Below are positions 7,220-15,838 of a DNA stretch of 64,000 bases, one piece after another. Within the stretch, counting starts at the first letter, position 1, and every line of letters starts with the position of its first letter. The position numbers and the translations under genes are program-made. The stretch spans positions 62,001-126,000 of the forward strand of contig NZ_JBHFEI010000006.1 of NCBI RefSeq assembly GCF_041928815.1, read 5' to 3'. The notes beneath the pieces were generated by a model. That model had not been told where the DNA came from. It saw only the letters and a list, made by a program, of their open reading frames with translations, and made no database searches. The stretch is from JBHFEI01 sp041928815 (GTDB lineage Bacteria; Pseudomonadota; Alphaproteobacteria; Rhizobiales; Rhizobiaceae).

Positions 7220-10200
7220 ATGCATATCGAACGTCGTTTCACCAAGGCGGGACAGCCGGCCTATGCGGAGATCGAATTCCGCAAGGCGACCAGCGAGATC
7301 CGCAATCCGGACGGCTCGATCGTCTTCCGTCTGGAAAACATCGACGTCCCGGCCCAGTTCAGCCAGGTCGCGGCCGATATCCTGGCGCAGAAGTATTTCC
7401 GCAAGGCCGGCGTTCCGGCGCGTCTGAAGCGTGTCGAGGAGAACGACGTTCCCGCCTTCCTCTGGCGCTCGGTGCCGGACGAGAAGGCGCTGAAAGAGCT
7501 TCCCGAGAACGAGCGCACCGGTTCGGAGACCGATGCCCGCCAAGTCTTCGACCGGCTTGCCGGCACCTGGACCTACTGGGGCTGGAAGGGCAAGTATTTC
7601 GCCTCGGAAGAGGACGCGGCCGCCTTCCGCGACGAGATCGCCTATATGCTCGCCACCCAGCGCGTCGCGCCGAACAGCCCGCAATGGTTCAACACTGGCC
7701 TGCACTGGGCCTATGGCATCGACGGTCCCGGCCAGGGACATTTTTATGTCGATCCCTTCACGGGCAAGCTGGTGAAGTCGAAGTCGGCCTATGAGCATCC
7801 GCAGCCGCATGCCTGCTTCATCCAGTCGGTCCAGGACGATCTCGTCAACGAGGGCGGCATCATGGACCTCTGGGTGCGCGAGGCGCGCCTGTTCAAATAC
7901 GGCTCTGGCACCGGCTCCAACTTTTCCCATGTGCGCGGCGAAGGCGAGAAGCTTTCGGGCGGCGGCCGTTCGTCCGGCCTGATGAGCTTCCTGAAGATCG
8001 GCGACCGGGCCGCCGGCGCGATCAAGTCCGGCGGCACGACACGCCGCGCGGCGAAGATGGTCGTCGTCGACATGGACCATCCCGACATCGAGGCCTATAT
8101 CGGCTGGAAGGTGAAGGAAGAGCAGAAGGTGGCAAGCCTCGTCACCGGCTCGAAGATCGTTTCCCAGCACCTGAAGGCGATCATGAAGGCCTGCGTCAAC
8201 TGCGCGGCCGACGGCGACAAATGCTATGATCCGGCGGAAAACCCGGCGCTGAAGCGCGAGATCCGCGCTGCGAAAAAAGCGATGGTGCCGGAAAACTACG
8301 TCAAGCGCGTCATCCAGTTCGCCAAGCAGGGCTATACCGACCTCGACTTCAAGACCTATGACACCGACTGGGATTCGGAAGCCTACCTGACGGTCTCCGG
8401 CCAGAACTCCAACAACTCCGTCTCGATCAAGGACGATTTTCTGCGCGCGGTCGAAAGCGACGCGGACTGGAACCTGACCGCCCGCAAGGACGGCCGCACC
8501 GTCAAGACGCTGAAGGCCCGCGACCTCTGGGAGCAGATTTCCTATGCCGCCTGGGCCTCGGCCGATCCGGGGGTGCATTTCAACACGACGATGAACGACT
8601 GGCACACCTCGCCGGCCGCCGGTCCGATCCGAGCCTCCAACCCGTGCTCGGAATACATGTTCCTCGACGACACGGCCTGCAACCTCGCCTCGCTGAACCT
8701 GCTGCAGTTCAAGGATCCGGCGACGAAGAACATCGACATCGCCGATTACGAGCATGCCGTCCGGCTCTGGACGCTGGTGCTCGAGATCTCGGTGATGATG
8801 GCACAGTTCCCGTCGCGCGAGATCGCCGAACTCTCCTACGAGTATCGCACCCTTGGCCTCGGCTATGCCAATATCGGCGGCCTGCTGATGTCGTCGGGTA
8901 TCCCTTACGATTCGAAGGAAGGCCGCGCCATCGCCGGCGCGCTGACCGCGATCATGACCGGTGTGGCCTATGCGACCTCGGCCGAGATCGCCCAGAAGCT
9001 CGGCCCCTTCCCCGGCTTCAAGCCGAACCGGGAAAGCATGCTGCGCGTCATGCGCAACCATCGCCGCGCCGCGTTCGGGGAGACGTCGGGCTATGAAGGC
9101 CTGTCGGTCAACCCGGTCGCGCTGATCCATGGCGACTGCCCGGACCAGGCCCTGATCGCCCATGCCAAGGAGGCCTGGGACAAGGCGGTCTCGCTCGGCG
9201 AATGGCACGGCTACCGCAATGCGCAGGTCTCCGTCATCGCGCCGACCGGCACGATCGGCCTCGTCATGGATTGCGACACGACCGGCATCGAGCCCGATTT
9301 CGCGCTGGTGAAGTTCAAGAAGCTCGCCGGCGGCGGCTATTTCAAGATCATCAACCGCGCCGTGCCGGAGGCCTTGCGGACGCTCGGCTATTCGGAGAGC
9401 CAGATCGCCGAGATCGAGGCCTATGCCGTCGGCCACGGCAACATCAACCAGGCGCCCGGCATCAATCCGGGCTCACTCAGGGCAAAGGGCTTCTCCGACG
9501 AGAAGGTCGCCGCGATCAACGCCGCCGCCAAGGCCGCCTTCGATATCAAGTTCGTCTTCAACCAGTGGACGCTCGGCGCCGACTTCCTCAAGGGAACGCT
9601 GAAGGTCACCGACGAGCAGCTCGCGGACATCGGCTTCAACCTGCTCGCCCATATCGGCTTCTCGAAGAAGGACATCGAGGCGGCGAACATCCATGTCTGC
9701 GGCGCGATGACGCTGGAGGGCGCGCCGTTCCTGAAGAACGAGCATCTGCCGGTCTTCGACTGCGCCAACCCGTGCGGCAAGATCGGCAAGCGCTATCTTT
9801 CGGTCGAAAGCCACATCCGCATGATGGCCGCCGCCCAGCCCTTCATCTCGGGCGCGATCTCCAAGACGATCAACATGCCGAACGAGGCGACCGTCGAGGA
9901 TTGCAAGAACGCCTACATGCTGTCGTGGAAGCTCGGCCTCAAGGCGAATGCGCTCTATCGCGACGGCTCGAAACTGTCGCAGCCGCTGAACGCCTCGCTG
10001 ATCGAGGACGACGAGGACGAGGATGCGCTGGAGGAACTGATTCAGGCTCCGGCCGCCGCGCAAGCCGTCACCGTCACCGAGAAGATCATCGAGCGGGTGA
10101 TCGAGCGGGTCGTGCGCGATCGGGAAAAGCTGCCGAACCGCCGCCAGGGCTATACCCAAAAGGCGATCGTCGGCGGCCATAAGGTCTACCTGCGCACCGG

Positions 10201-11032
10201 CGAGTTCGGCGATGGCCGCCTCGGCGAGATCTTCATCGACATGCACAAGGAAGGCGCCGCCTTCCGGGCGATGATGAACAATTTCGCCATCGCCATCTCG
10301 CTCGGCCTGCAATATGGCGTGCCGCTCGAGGAATATGTCGAGGCCTTCACCTTCACCAAGTTCGAGCCGGCCGGGATGGTGCAGGGCAACGACGCGATCA
10401 AGAACGCCACCTCGATCCTCGACTATGTGTTCCGGGAACTCGCCGTCTCCTATCTCGGCCGCAACGATCTCGCCCATGTCGACACCTCCGATTTCGGCAA
10501 TACGGCGCTCGGCAAGGGCATCCAGGAAGGCAAGACCAACCTCATCTCGACGGGCTGGACGCGTGGCCACAAGCCGACGCTGGTCGCCGGCGGCCCGCTG
10601 CCGGCCTCGGAGGCCAAGGGGGCCGCGACCGCTGCGCCTGCCAAGGCGTCCGGCGGCTCGAACGTCACGGCCTTTGCCGGCAACGCGGCGCGCAAGCTGG
10701 AACCGGCGGTGGCGATCTCCACGTCCGAGGTCGTCTCCTTCAAGCGCGACTACGAGGAGCGGGCAAAGGAACTCACCGAGGAGATCGCCGAGGACGCCGA
10801 AGCGGCAAGCGAGGAAAGCCCTTCGGTCACCGCCCTCTTCAGCGACAAGGCGCAGGCCGACGCGGCCGCCGCCAAGGCGGATGCCAAGAAGGTGGAGAAC
10901 GAGCGCCGCATGCGCTCGATTGCTCAGGGTTACACCGGCAACATGTGCTCCGAATGCCAGAACTTCACGATGGTCCGCAACGGCACCTGCGAGAAGTGCG
11001 ACACCTGCGGAAGCACGAGCGGCTGCTCCTGA
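7220..11032 (+). CDS. nrdJ: Adenosylcobalamin-dependent (class II) ribonucleotide reductase
   Basis: This cytosolic enzyme reduces ribonucleotides to deoxyribonucleotides with a radical from adenosylcobalamin, with or without oxygen. At 1270 residues it is the long rhizobial form. Visible landmarks are NPCSEY near residue 474 with DTACNLASLNL (active-site cysteine and neighbours), PTGTIGLVMD near 674, and the C-terminal Cys cluster CSECQNFTMVRNGTCEKCDTCG that re-reduces the active site. An Ala/Lys/Glu-rich low-complexity linker at about 1130-1235 joins the core to this tail. ATG 7220 follows GAAGGA. Paired NrdR boxes lie about 115 bp upstream. Confidence 0.97.
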   Translation: MHIERRFTKAGQPAYAEIEFRKATSEIRNPDGSIVFRLENIDVPAQFSQVAADILAQKYFRKAGVPARLKRVEENDVPAFLWRSVPDEKALKELPENERTGSETDARQVFDRLAGTWTYWGWKGKYFASEEDAAAFRDEIAYMLATQRVAPNSPQWFNTGLHWAYGIDGPGQGHFYVDPFTGKLVKSKSAYEHPQPHACFIQSVQDDLVNEGGIMDLWVREARLFKYGSGTGSNFSHVRGEGEKLSGGGRSSGLMSFLKIGDRAAGAIKSGGTTRRAAKMVVVDMDHPDIEAYIGWKVKEEQKVASLVTGSKIVSQHLKAIMKACVNCAADGDKCYDPAENPALKREIRAAKKAMVPENYVKRVIQFAKQGYTDLDFKTYDTDWDSEAYLTVSGQNSNNSVSIKDDFLRAVESDADWNLTARKDGRTVKTLKARDLWEQISYAAWASADPGVHFNTTMNDWHTSPAAGPIRASNPCSEYMFLDDTACNLASLNLLQFKDPATKNIDIADYEHAVRLWTLVLEISVMMAQFPSREIAELSYEYRTLGLGYANIGGLLMSSGIPYDSKEGRAIAGALTAIMTGVAYATSAEIAQKLGPFPGFKPNRESMLRVMRNHRRAAFGETSGYEGLSVNPVALIHGDCPDQALIAHAKEAWDKAVSLGEWHGYRNAQVSVIAPTGTIGLVMDCDTTGIEPDFALVKFKKLAGGGYFKIINRAVPEALRTLGYSESQIAEIEAYAVGHGNINQAPGINPGSLRAKGFSDEKVAAINAAAKAAFDIKFVFNQWTLGADFLKGTLKVTDEQLADIGFNLLAHIGFSKKDIEAANIHVCGAMTLEGAPFLKNEHLPVFDCANPCGKIGKRYLSVESHIRMMAAAQPFISGAISKTINMPNEATVEDCKNAYMLSWKLGLKANALYRDGSKLSQPLNASLIEDDEDEDALEELIQAPAAAQAVTVTEKIIERVIERVVRDREKLPNRRQGYTQKAIVGGHKVYLRTGEFGDGRLGEIFIDMHKEGAAFRAMMNNFAIAISLGLQYGVPLEEYVEAFTFTKFEPAGMVQGNDAIKNATSILDYVFRELAVSYLGRNDLAHVDTSDFGNTALGKGIQEGKTNLISTGWTRGHKPTLVAGGPLPASEAKGAATAAPAKASGGSNVTAFAGNAARKLEPAVAISTSEVVSFKRDYEERAKELTEEIAEDAEAASEESPSVTALFSDKAQADAAAAKADAKKVENERRMRSIAQGYTGNMCSECQNFTMVRNGTCEKCDTCGSTSGCS

Positions 11033-11066
11033 GCGGCAATTTTGAAACAACCTCGTAACGATCATG

Positions 11067-11088
11067 CCGGGCGCCGAAGGGCGCCCGG
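11067..11088 (+). terminator. Candidate nrdJ terminator hairpin
   Basis: CCGGGCGCC, loop GAAG, GGCGCCCGG forms a perfect 9-bp stem 35 bp after the nrdJ stop. No T-run follows, so an intrinsic terminator is only possible; a Rho-assisted or mRNA-stabilising role is equally likely. Confidence 0.4.
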
Positions 11089-11327
11089 ATACGTTCGGGA
11101 AAGTCTGCAACGCGCTGTGTCGCTGTGATGGGCATCATCAAGGGGCACTGCGCTGGAGAGCAGTGCGGGCGGCGACAGCCGGCAATGTCGTAGCAGGGCG
11201 CCGATGGTTTCGCGTCGATGTCATGGCAATGTGATCAAAGCTCTCTACGCCGGCAGCGCATGGTCTTTGACGGCCATCTGGATGTGTGACCCGTGCACCC
11301 GTCCCGTGCCGCAGGTGGCCCGGATTC

Positions 11328-11432
11328 TAGAGCATTTCCAGCCGAAGCGTGATCGCTTCGGCGCCGGAGAATGCCGCAAAAAGAACGACTTGGAGCATTG
11401 AAGGTGATCCCGTGATCACCGGAAATGCTCTA
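11328..11432. repeat. 105-bp nested palindromic intergenic element
   Basis: The outer 12-bp arms TAGAGCATTTCC (11328-11339) and GGAAATGCTCTA (11421-11432) are exact inverse complements. Inside lie two more perfect hairpins: GCCGAAGCG, loop TGAT, CGCTTCGGC (11341-11362), and GGTGATC, loop CCGT, GATCACC (11403-11420). This three-stem cruciform build resembles the palindromic intergenic repeats (RIME-like) of rhizobial genomes. Its family cannot be settled from one copy. Confidence 0.75.
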
Positions 11433-11469
11433 AGTCCCGCGATCAAAACCGGAAAAGAGGCCCGCACCG

Positions 11470-12687
11470 ATGTCCTCCCCGCCTGTTCAGACCATCCGGC
11501 CAGAGGGGACGACGGGCGAGGTTTTTCGCGCGTTTCTCAAACTCGGCCTCACCTCCTTCGGCGGGCCGATCGCCCATCTCGGCTATTTTCGCGACGAACT
11601 GGTGACGCGGCGTCGATGGATCGACGACGCGGGCTATGCCGATCTCGTCGCGCTCTGCCAGTTTCTTCCCGGGCCTGCCTCCAGCCAGGTCGGCTTCGCC
11701 CTCGGCCTGCTTCGGGCCGGCCTTCCGGGTGCGCTGGCGGCCTGGTCGGCCTTCACCCTGCCCTCCGCGATGCTGCTGGTCCTTTTCGCCGCCGCCACCC
11801 GCCTTGCCGGCGGCCCGCTTCTGACGGGCGCTGTCCACGGGCTGAAGCTCGTCGCCGTCGCCGTCGTCGCCCAGGCGGTCTTCGGGATGGCGCGCAGCCT
11901 CGCCCCGGACCGGCAGCGCGCCGGCATCGCGCTCGGCGCCCTCCTCGCCGCCATCTTCATAAGCGGCGCGATCGGGCAATTGGGGGCGATCCTCGCGGGC
12001 GCGGCAGCCGGCCTCGTCCTCTGCCGCGACCAGGCCCATCTGCCGCGAGCCGTCGGCCCCACCTTTCCCCTGCCGAGGCGGGCGGGTGCGGCCTGCCTCG
12101 CGCTCTTCCTGGTTCTTCTCCTGGTGATGCCGGTGTTGACCGCGGTGACGGGCGCGCCCGCGCTTTCGCTTTTCGATGCCTTCTACCGTGCCGGCGCGCT
12201 CGTCTTCGGCGGCGGCCATGTCGTGCTGCCGCTTCTTGACGAGGCGATGGTCGGAAGCGGCCGGGTGACGGCCGAAGCCTTCGTTTCCGGCTACGGCGCG
12301 GCGCAGGCCGTCCCCGGTCCGCTTTTCACCTTCGCCGCCTATCTCGGCGCGGTCTCCGGAAGCGCGCCGAACGGCATCGCCGGCGCGGCCATTGCCCTTG
12401 TGGCGATCTTCCTTCCGGGTCTCCTGCTCGTTGCCGGCGCGCTGCCCTTCTGGAACCGCCTGCGGGACGGCCGCGCCACCCCGGCCGCGATGCGCGGGGC
12501 GAACGCCGCCGTCGTCGGCATCCTTGCCGCCGCCCTCTACGATCCGGTGTTCACGAGCGCGGTCGGCAGCACGGCGGATTTCGCCCTGGCTGCGACCGGT
12601 TTCGTGCTGCTCACCGCATGGGCGACCCCACCGTTTGTCGTCGTGCTCCTCGGCGTCGCTGGCGGGATCGCGATGACGCTTGCGTGA
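11470..12687 (+). CDS. chrA: Chromate efflux transporter, long-chain CHR family
   Basis: This inner-membrane protein of 405 residues is made of two homologous CHR domains. Each opens with the family signature: FLKLGLTSFGGPIAHLGYFRDE (about 17-40) and, in the second half, FYRAGALVFGGGHVVLPLLDE (about 238-258). QFLPGPASSQVGFALG and AQAVPGPLFTFAAYLG are the matching second motifs. Homologues expel chromate, driven by the membrane potential. No chrB regulator is adjacent, so it could serve another oxyanion. The gene follows the palindromic repeat and stands alone. Confidence 0.9.
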   Translation: MSSPPVQTIRPEGTTGEVFRAFLKLGLTSFGGPIAHLGYFRDELVTRRRWIDDAGYADLVALCQFLPGPASSQVGFALGLLRAGLPGALAAWSAFTLPSAMLLVLFAAATRLAGGPLLTGAVHGLKLVAVAVVAQAVFGMARSLAPDRQRAGIALGALLAAIFISGAIGQLGAILAGAAAGLVLCRDQAHLPRAVGPTFPLPRRAGAACLALFLVLLLVMPVLTAVTGAPALSLFDAFYRAGALVFGGGHVVLPLLDEAMVGSGRVTAEAFVSGYGAAQAVPGPLFTFAAYLGAVSGSAPNGIAGAAIALVAIFLPGLLLVAGALPFWNRLRDGRATPAAMRGANAAVVGILAAALYDPVFTSAVGSTADFALAATGFVLLTAWATPPFVVVLLGVAGGIAMTLA

Positions 12688-12774
12688 CGACGCGGCAATT
12701 CCGGACCTTTCGAAAAGGGAGGATCCGGCCATGCGCGTTCCGCATGGGTGTCGAGCGCGGAAAGCGCCGCGCAA

Positions 12775-12806
12775 AAAGAGCCGATTCTCGGCAGAATCGG
12801 CTCTTT
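12775..12806. terminator. Symmetric intrinsic terminator after chrA
   Basis: AAAGAGCCGATTCT (12775-12788), loop CGGC, AGAATCGGCTCTTT (12793-12806) is a perfect 14-bp stem with A-run and T-run flanks. It should stop transcription leaving chrA and could work in both directions. Confidence 0.8.
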
Positions 12807-12859
12807 CCTCCGTGATTCGCCGCGCTATTCTCAAGGCTTGTCGCCCCGGAGACCGCGCC

Positions 12860-13285
12860 ATGAACCGATATGCGAAGACCGTCGCCAGCCTCGCCCTGCT
12901 CTCCCTCGCCTTCTCGATCCCGGCATTCGCCGAGGAACCCGTCAATGCTGCCCGTGGCGTGATCCAGCGGCAGATCGAGGCCTTCCTCGCCGACGACGCC
13001 ACGACCGCCTATTCCTTTGCCTCGCCGCAGATCCGCAGCCGCTTCCCGACCGAGGCGGCGTTCTTCGACATGGTGAAGCGCGGCTACACGCCGGTCTACA
13101 GGCCCGGCAACTTCGCCTTTGGCCGCGCGAAGGCCGAAGGGATCCAGGTGGTGCAGGAGGTGCTGATCTCCGCGCCGGACGGCACCGACTGGACGGCGCT
13201 CTATTTCCTCGTCCGCCAGGGCGACGGCAGCTACAAGATCAACGGGGTGCAGATGCTGAAATCGACGCCCGGGCCGCAGATCTGA
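12860..13285 (+). CDS. Exported DUF4864 protein
   Basis: The 141-residue protein has a signal peptide (VASLALLSLAFSIPAFA, cleavage before EEPVNA), so it is predicted to be periplasmic. The mature part matches DUF4864: VIQRQIEAFLADDATTAYSFASPQIRSRF, FFDMVKRGYTPVYRPG and DGTDWTALYFLVRQGDGSYKINGVQML. It is an NTF2-like alpha+beta fold with no known activity. The start ATG 12860 follows CCGGAGA. It lies downstream of a strong terminator, so it is a separate transcription unit. Confidence 0.85.
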   Translation: MNRYAKTVASLALLSLAFSIPAFAEEPVNAARGVIQRQIEAFLADDATTAYSFASPQIRSRFPTEAAFFDMVKRGYTPVYRPGNFAFGRAKAEGIQVVQEVLISAPDGTDWTALYFLVRQGDGSYKINGVQMLKSTPGPQI

Positions 13286-13402
13286 CCCGGAAAACCGGGT
13301 CAGTGAGCGATATCGGAAAGACGGGCCTCAGCGCGATTGACGGCCCCCATGCCACGCAATAGAGATGGAGCCTGCCTGGGCTTCTCCATCTGACTGCGAG
13401 GA

Positions 13403-14599
13403 ATGCGCGTGACTCTGTCGCTGCAAAAAGTGTGTGACATCCACGATTTTTTTCATCCGGATATCGATGACATCATCCGCGGCGAATTGAAGTCGACGCC
13501 CTTCGGCTCCCGGCGGGCCTGGGAATTCGCAATGATCTACCGGGCCCTGTCGCAGAAGGGGATGCTGCGTCCCGACGCCCATGCGCTGGCGATGGGCGCG
13601 GGAACCGAAAAGCTGATCTACGCCATCGTGCCGCGTGTCGCCAAGACGATGGTCACGGATCTTTACCTGCCGGACAGCGGCTGGGTCGGCGTGCGCACGG
13701 AAAACCCGCGCGACCTCGTGCTGAAGAAGGCACCCTGGCCGATCGAGGACGCCAAGGTCGACGCGATGGCCATGGACATGCGCGACCTGAAGTTCCCCGA
13801 CGAGAGCTACGACTTCTGCTGGTCGACCGGCTCCTTCGAGCATATCGGCACGGACGAGGACTTCCTGCGCCACTTCCGCGAGGTCGAACGGGTGCTGAAG
13901 CCCGGCGGCGTCTACGCCTTCACCACCGCCGTCACCTTCGGCGGCGTCACCGAGCCGATCCCGCACAATTACTATTTCGACCCGAACCATCTCGTCGACC
14001 TGATCCATGCCTCGCCGCTGCATGGCGAGCCAGTCTTCGACTGCACCGTGGTCGACCACCTCTTCAACCGCCCCCATCCCGAGCGCTTCCAGGATTACGG
14101 TTTCGCCTCGGGCAACAAGATCTCGAAGACGGTCGTTTCGTTCCGCCGCGGCATCATCCTGACCGCCAATGTCATGGTGCTGACCAAGGATCGTGGCCGC
14201 GAAAAGGTCCGGCCGCGCGTCGTCGGGCTGGAAAAGACCCGCCAGCGCCTGCGCGCCCATGCGGACTCCTACGTCAACGAGCTGTGGTCGTCCTACCAGT
14301 ATCTCGACATGGGGATCGAGAAGAAGGACCTGACGGCACAGCCGCAGGTCTTCGGAAACGGCGCCGCGCTGGTCGACGTCATCCTGCCGCCGGGCTCGCC
14401 GACAAGCCTGACCTGGACGGTGAAGCAGCGGCCGATCTCGTCGGTCTACACCTGGGAATCGGCGGCGAGCGGCAAGATCACCCCGACCGCCTCGACCTTC
14501 ACCTTCCCGACGCGGCGCGACTATCTCTACTCGATCAAGCTGACGGCCGCCGGCAGCGGCGATCTGAAGCGGATCGTCGTGAAGGCCAAGGCCGCCTGA
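13403..14599 (+). CDS. SAM-dependent methyltransferase with C-terminal beta domain
   Basis: This 398-residue protein contains a class I methyltransferase domain at about residues 50-190. ALAMGAGTEKLIYAIVPRV is a motif-I-like stretch, DESYDFCWSTGSFEHIG is the motif-IV acidic strand, and HFREVERVLKPGGVYAFTTA is motif V-VI. Residues after about 300 (LPPGSPTSLTWTVKQRPISS to YSIKLTAAGSGDL) look like an all-beta domain, perhaps binding a polysaccharide or partner. The substrate is unknown. The annotated ATG lies very close to GAGG. The in-frame GTG at 13409 has better spacing and may be the true start. Confidence 0.75.
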   Translation: MRVTLSLQKVCDIHDFFHPDIDDIIRGELKSTPFGSRRAWEFAMIYRALSQKGMLRPDAHALAMGAGTEKLIYAIVPRVAKTMVTDLYLPDSGWVGVRTENPRDLVLKKAPWPIEDAKVDAMAMDMRDLKFPDESYDFCWSTGSFEHIGTDEDFLRHFREVERVLKPGGVYAFTTAVTFGGVTEPIPHNYYFDPNHLVDLIHASPLHGEPVFDCTVVDHLFNRPHPERFQDYGFASGNKISKTVVSFRRGIILTANVMVLTKDRGREKVRPRVVGLEKTRQRLRAHADSYVNELWSSYQYLDMGIEKKDLTAQPQVFGNGAALVDVILPPGSPTSLTWTVKQRPISSVYTWESAASGKITPTASTFTFPTRRDYLYSIKLTAAGSGDLKRIVVKAKAA

Positions 14600-14707
14600 A
14601 GGCGGCGCGAAAGGCGAAGGACCGGGCCGGCGCGTGACGCTGGCCCGGTCCCATCCATCAAGACGGTGCTGCGCAGCCCACCCGCCGGCATTATCGCGCG
14701 TGGTGCA

Positions 14708-15838
14708 TCAGAGCGGCGCGAGATCGCCCCGGCGCCATTCCTCCAGCGTCTCTTCCATGAAGGCGGTGAAACGGCCTTGCGCGATCGCCGCGCGGATGCC
14801 CTTCATCAGGTCCTGGTAATAGGCGAGATTGTTCCAGCTGAGCAGCATGCCGCCCAGCGCCTCGTTGGAGCGGACGAGATGGTGCAGATAGGCGCGCGAA
14901 TAATCCCGCGCCGCCGGGCAGTCCGAGGCCTCGTCGAGCGGCCGCAGGTCCTCGGCGTGGCGGGCATTGCGGATATTGACCCGGCCGCGCCTGGTGAAAG
15001 CGAGGCCATGCCGGCCCGAACGGGTCGGCATCACGCAGTCGAACATGTCGATGCCGCGCGCGACCGAGAGCAGGATATCCTCTGGCGTGCCGACGCCCAT
15101 CAGGTAACGCGGCTTCTCGAAGGGAAGCGCCGGGCAGGTCGCTTCCAGCATCTCAAGCATCACGGCCTGCGGCTCGCCGACGGCGAGCCCGCCGATCGCA
15201 TAGCCCTTGAGATCGAGCGCGGAGAGGGCGGCGGCGGAGCGCAGCCGCAGCGAGGGAATGTCGCCGCCCTGGACGATGCCGAACATCGCCTTGCCCGGCT
15301 GGTCGCCGAAGGCCGACTTGCAGCGTTCGGCCCAGCGTAGCGACAGTTCCATCGCCCGTTCGATCTCGCCCGCCGTGGTCGGCAGTGCCACGCATTCGTC
15401 GAGCTGCATCTGGATGTCGCTGCCGAGCAGCCCCTGGATCTCGATCGAGCGCTCCGGCGACATATGGTGCAGCGCCCCGTCGATATGCGACTTGAAGGTG
15501 ACGCCCTCTTCGTCGAGCTTGCGCAGGCCCGAAAGCGACATCACCTGGAAACCGCCGGAATCGGTCAGGATCGGATGCGGCCAGCGGATAAGAGTGTGCA
15601 GGCCGCCGAGACGGGCGACCCGCTCCGGGCCCGGCCTCAGCATCAGGTGATAGGTATTGCCGAGGATGATGTCGGCGCCGAGAGCGCGCACCTGGTCGAG
15701 ATACATCGCCTTGACCGTGCCGACCGTGCCGACGGGCATGAAGGCCGGTGTGCGGATCTCGCCGCGCGGCATGGACACGGTGCCGAGACGGGCATGGCCG
15801 TCCGTCGCCTTCAGGGTGAACTCAAACCTCTCGCTCAT
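14708..15838 (-). CDS. tgt: tRNA-guanine transglycosylase
   Basis: This enzyme exchanges G34 of GUN-anticodon tRNAs (Asp, Asn, His, Tyr) for preQ1, a step in queuosine synthesis. The 376-residue protein carries DSGGFQVMSLS (with the proton-relay Asp), GLAVGEP, MGVGTPEDIL and the nucleophile region FDCVMPTRSGRHG. The zinc-binding CxCxxC element of characterised enzymes is reduced here to DCPAARDYSRAYLHHL, with one Cys (307) and the later His pair. It overlaps queA by 4 bp, so the two queuosine genes form one operon. Confidence 0.95.
   Translation of the reverse strand: MSERFEFTLKATDGHARLGTVSMPRGEIRTPAFMPVGTVGTVKAMYLDQVRALGADIILGNTYHLMLRPGPERVARLGGLHTLIRWPHPILTDSGGFQVMSLSGLRKLDEEGVTFKSHIDGALHHMSPERSIEIQGLLGSDIQMQLDECVALPTTAGEIERAMELSLRWAERCKSAFGDQPGKAMFGIVQGGDIPSLRLRSAAALSALDLKGYAIGGLAVGEPQAVMLEMLEATCPALPFEKPRYLMGVGTPEDILLSVARGIDMFDCVMPTRSGRHGLAFTRRGRVNIRNARHAEDLRPLDEASDCPAARDYSRAYLHHLVRSNEALGGMLLSWNNLAYYQDLMKGIRAAIAQGRFTAFMEETLEEWRRGDLAPL

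Larger units (their letters stand above)
11033..11469. other. Intergenic region nrdJ-chrA
   Basis: The 437-bp gap holds a GC hairpin just after nrdJ (11067-11088), a second hairpin near 11146-11167 (GCACTGC...GCAGTGC), and the nested palindromic repeat at 11328-11432. I see no gene in it. Confidence 0.6.

Noticed and set aside
7133..9436. Long open frame (767 codons) on the minus strand opposite nrdJ
   Set aside because: Mirror frame caused by high GC and codon bias of nrdJ; composition is Arg/Gly/Ala/Asp-rich with no domain.
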